In this document: positions 46,800-48,669 of the stretch, in pieces | Position numbering within the stretch: position 1 is the first letter of the stretch | How the letters are laid out: every line of letters starts with the position of its first letter | Assembly: GCF_003574485.1 (NCBI RefSeq) | Contig: NZ_QLIT01000099.1 | Span: 1-48,669 of the forward strand | Source of the DNA: Facilibium subflavum | Lineage (GTDB): Bacteria; Pseudomonadota; Gammaproteobacteria; Francisellales; Francisellaceae | Direction of reading: 5' to 3' | Length of the DNA: 48,669 bases | Program-made: the position numbers and the translations under genes | Notes under the pieces: model-generated | The model's database searches: none | What the model saw: the letters and a program-made list of their open reading frames with translations, nothing else | Told to the model about the DNA's origin: nothing

Positions 46800-48329
46800 T
46801 TATGTATTGATTTGACAACTAACCTTATCATTAGAGCCAGATACCACATAATAAACACTTGTTACATTATGTGCAGGAATCGGACACACAACCGCTTTTA
46901 ATGTATTCCATCCATTATTCCAAGGACTCACAATTATGGGGTTCTCAGATAAGTTTCGATTACCTAAAGCATAGGTGGTGTACCATGTTCTGGCGGTAAT
47001 TGATTGCGCATGTGCTGCAATATCAGATGCCTGGTAATAATTAACTGTTCCATATAAGGTTACATTTACTTTTTGGGTTGTGCTGCTACTGATTAGATTA
47101 ATTATATGGCTTTCTTGCTGGGTTGGCTGGTTTTGTGCGTGATGAATAACCGTTAATGTATATTTACCGGCTGAAACATTCTCTACTGGCAGCGAAACAT
47201 GTGTTGTTTCATAGGCTTTTGTATTGATGGTATATTGGCCAACCTGATCACCATCTGATCCAACAAGACTCACTGTTGTGGTAACTGGCTGATCATGGTC
47301 AGACTCGATATTAAAAGTAATCGTTGTCTTATTATTATCAACTGTGTATTCGCTGTGTAAATTGCTTATTTTTGCTAATGTCTGATCTGTACTATCTTCT
47401 GTCTTGATTTTAATCTCAGCTGTTGTATAACTACTGCTTTCATGGCGGTAAATCGTATTATTACCATAGTTTGGTGTAATCACATTATTTGCATCTTTAA
47501 CACCTGCTTTAAGCACACCATTAAAATGATCATTAATCGCTTTTGCTGCATTATAAGACCAGTTTGCTGCCTGAGCCCCAGCTTCGTTATCAATTGTTAT
47601 AAGTGGTGTTAACATTGAGCTTCCATCTTTTGTTAATGTCATTAATAGAACCTTATCGCCTGGGTTAAGATCAGCTGATGCCTGAATCGCGCCAATAGAG
47701 GAGGTATAATAATCAACAGGATAGGGTTGATCATCAGGAAATTGAACATCAATGAGATTGTAAAAACTATTTGTCGTATCATCCACTTTCCACACTGCCA
47801 TAATGACTTGATAGCCAGTACGCTTAGGAAGCTGGCAAGTAAAAGTTAATCCACTGGAAGGCGGCTGCTGTGGTGGTTGCCAGTCAGGCGTTGGATTCGC
47901 ACAAGATAAAGGTGTCGTATCAAATTCTGATAACGTTAAAGGCGCATTAGGATCCCAATCTTGTTTAGTAATGTAAAACTTAAAATAACGAGAACGATGA
48001 TTTGCTGTGAACACCCAGGTTAAATCCAAACTCCCTGGAGATACCGTATGCTTATGCCAGCGATTACGTGTTTGTGCGTCAAGCTCAGAAAATCTGGAAA
48101 TACCAACACTGCCCATCTTCCCATCCAATAAGCCATTGATAAATGACGCTGAAGGCGCTTCTAGAGATTGTGGCTCATAAGCAACAGCGCCACAATTTTG
48201 ATTAGTGCCAAGTTTGCATAAATAAGCTCTTGATGCCGGGTTATCTATGTACCCATGTGAGAAGGCAAGCGAATAAAAACCTAGACTACTTATGACGAAA
48301 TAAATTGGTTTTATTTGTCGAGTAGACAT
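46800..48329 (-). CDS. gbpA: GbpA-like chitin-active lytic polysaccharide monooxygenase (AA10)
   Basis: This is a secreted copper enzyme that oxidatively cleaves chitin and can act as a colonisation factor. The 509-residue protein has a signal peptide ending AFS, so the mature chain starts with His25 (HGYIDNPASRAYLC). His1 of the mature protein plus His111 (TANHRSRYFKFYITK) form the copper histidine brace. Residues 25-200 are the AA10 domain; residues 205-410 look like the two GbpA linker/binding domains, and the C terminus is a further domain rich in aromatic residues. Length and layout agree with Vibrio GbpA. No sign of coupling to other genes. Confidence 0.92.
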   Translation of the reverse strand: MSTRQIKPIYFVISSLGFYSLAFSHGYIDNPASRAYLCKLGTNQNCGAVAYEPQSLEAPSASFINGLLDGKMGSVGISRFSELDAQTRNRWHKHTVSPGSLDLTWVFTANHRSRYFKFYITKQDWDPNAPLTLSEFDTTPLSCANPTPDWQPPQQPPSSGLTFTCQLPKRTGYQVIMAVWKVDDTTNSFYNLIDVQFPDDQPYPVDYYTSSIGAIQASADLNPGDKVLLMTLTKDGSSMLTPLITIDNEAGAQAANWSYNAAKAINDHFNGVLKAGVKDANNVITPNYGNNTIYRHESSSYTTAEIKIKTEDSTDQTLAKISNLHSEYTVDNNKTTITFNIESDHDQPVTTTVSLVGSDGDQVGQYTINTKAYETTHVSLPVENVSAGKYTLTVIHHAQNQPTQQESHIINLISSSTTQKVNVTLYGTVNYYQASDIAAHAQSITARTWYTTYALGNRNLSENPIIVSPWNNGWNTLKAVVCPIPAHNVTSVYYVVSGSNDKVSCQINT

Positions 48330-48394
48330 CTCTGTTTCTCCTATTTATAATTTAAATTTTAAACATAATGTGAGAAAGCATGATGCCCCTCACA

Positions 48395-48427
48395 GAACCG
48401 TACTTGTAGATTTCCCACATACGGCTC
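48395..48427 (-). ncRNA. Group II intron domain V
   Basis: On the minus strand, GAGCCGTA pairs with TACGGTTC to give the lower stem with the catalytic AGC triad. A two-base bulge (AG) separates it from the upper stem, closed by a GAAA-type loop. This is the most conserved intron part and fits a functional domain V of 33 nt. Confidence 0.85.
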
Positions 48428-48433
48428 TTCAAT

Positions 48434-48669
48434 TTAACTCACTGAACCTGTTAAAGTATAAAAATCATGTGTTATCCGTGGTTGCGGTAGTGGATAGCGT
48501 TCAATATATTTGTTGAACTTCTCCCAACTTAATTTCCGCTTTTGGCTTCTTCGATTTAACCATTTCTTTGCCAGCCTCTTGGCAATTGAGTAATAACTTG
48601 CGATCGCTGGGAAATTCCCGCTCACGCCATAGTATTCAAAATGCCCTCTTAGCTTAGCTTTGAGTGTTT
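48434..48669 (-). CDS. Group II intron reverse transcriptase/maturase, C-terminal part (partial)
   Basis: The frame enters from the right edge without a stop (visible start TLKAKLRGHFEYYGVSGNF) and ends at 48434. KLRGHFEYYGVSGN, RRSQKRKLSWEKFNKYIERY and PLPQPRITHDFY match the maturase (GIIM/domain X) end of group II intron proteins. Only about 78 residues are in the window. A GTG inside it at 48625 is not the true start. No HNH endonuclease domain follows. Confidence 0.88.
   Translation of the reverse strand, partial: TLKAKLRGHFEYYGVSGNFPAIASYYSIAKRLAKKWLNRRSQKRKLSWEKFNKYIERYPLPQPRITHDFYTLTGSVS

Larger units (their letters stand above)
48365..48669 (-). mobile_element. Group II intron, 3' portion (runs off right edge)
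   Basis: Minus-strand sequence from the right edge holds the end of the intron-encoded protein (stop at 48434-48436) and domain V (48395-48427), followed by a 6-bp stem TGTGAG (48389-48394) / CTCACA (48370-48375) that may be domain VI. The exact 3' boundary is not set, as a bulged branch-point A is not obvious; 48365 is approximate. The intron stands upstream of gbpA on the same strand. The orientation is the same as that of the intron piece at 1-341. Confidence 0.75.

Overview
The window reads as AT-rich chromosomal DNA of a gammaproteobacterium. Core genes are of gammaproteobacterial type (lptFG, ratA-rnfH next to smpB, mnmC, ttcA, aroKB, gmhB-plsC, a fused folK-folP). Several genes look like secreted effectors (TcdA/TcdB-type glycosyltransferase, patatin lipase, YopT-like protease, a U-box/ankyrin-like protein, coiled-coil proteins). 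This mix suggests a host-associated or facultatively intracellular lineage, for example relatives of Francisella/Fastidiosibacter, Piscirickettsia or Legionella. That placement is an inference from gene content, not a measurement.

Layout. 1-1366: the 5' end of a group II intron interrupts a toxin-type glycosyltransferase gene. 1543-7235 (minus): radA, pilZ, and a tightly packed cysS-prmB-aroC-dedA run. 7454-16891: gnd, aroK-aroB, lptF-lptG-rsmD, a TRIC-type membrane protein, purB and a Wzz-like protein. 16900-24506 (minus): small exported peptides, a SufS/CsdA-type cysteine desulfurase, an outer-membrane barrel, galU-gmk, fdxA-gmhB-plsC, a KfrA-like DNA-binding protein and map. 24572-30557: trpR behind a short leader frame that contains a terminator hairpin, a GNAT protein, a Tus-like protein, folB-folKP, dacB and rpe.

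30778-42080 is the accessory part: coiled-coil and unknown proteins, a 549-bp element with terminal inverted repeats around a DUF559 nuclease, a PAS protein, a patatin, then ispB and ycgN as a core island, a YopT-like protease and a U-box/ankyrin-like protein. Hairpin repeats are scattered in the gaps. 42155-46678 returns to core RNA-modification and translation genes (mnmC, thioesterase, rnfH, ratA, smpB, ttcA). 46800-48329 is a secreted chitin-type LPMO (GbpA-like). The window closes inside the 3' end of a group II intron (maturase C terminus and domain V).

Most notable: (1) three or four of the effector-like proteins share a short motif near their C termini (FExxVN, best as PFEA[RK]VNS), a candidate secretion signal; (2) the DUF559 nuclease element has hairpin-forming inverted ends; (3) a group II intron begins exactly within the glycosyltransferase gene; (4) trpR appears coupled to a 34-codon leader with an internal Rho-independent terminator; (5) there is a divergent Tus-like replication-terminator protein. 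Both window edges lie in group II intron sequence on the same strand, so the window may be a contig bounded by a repeated intron.
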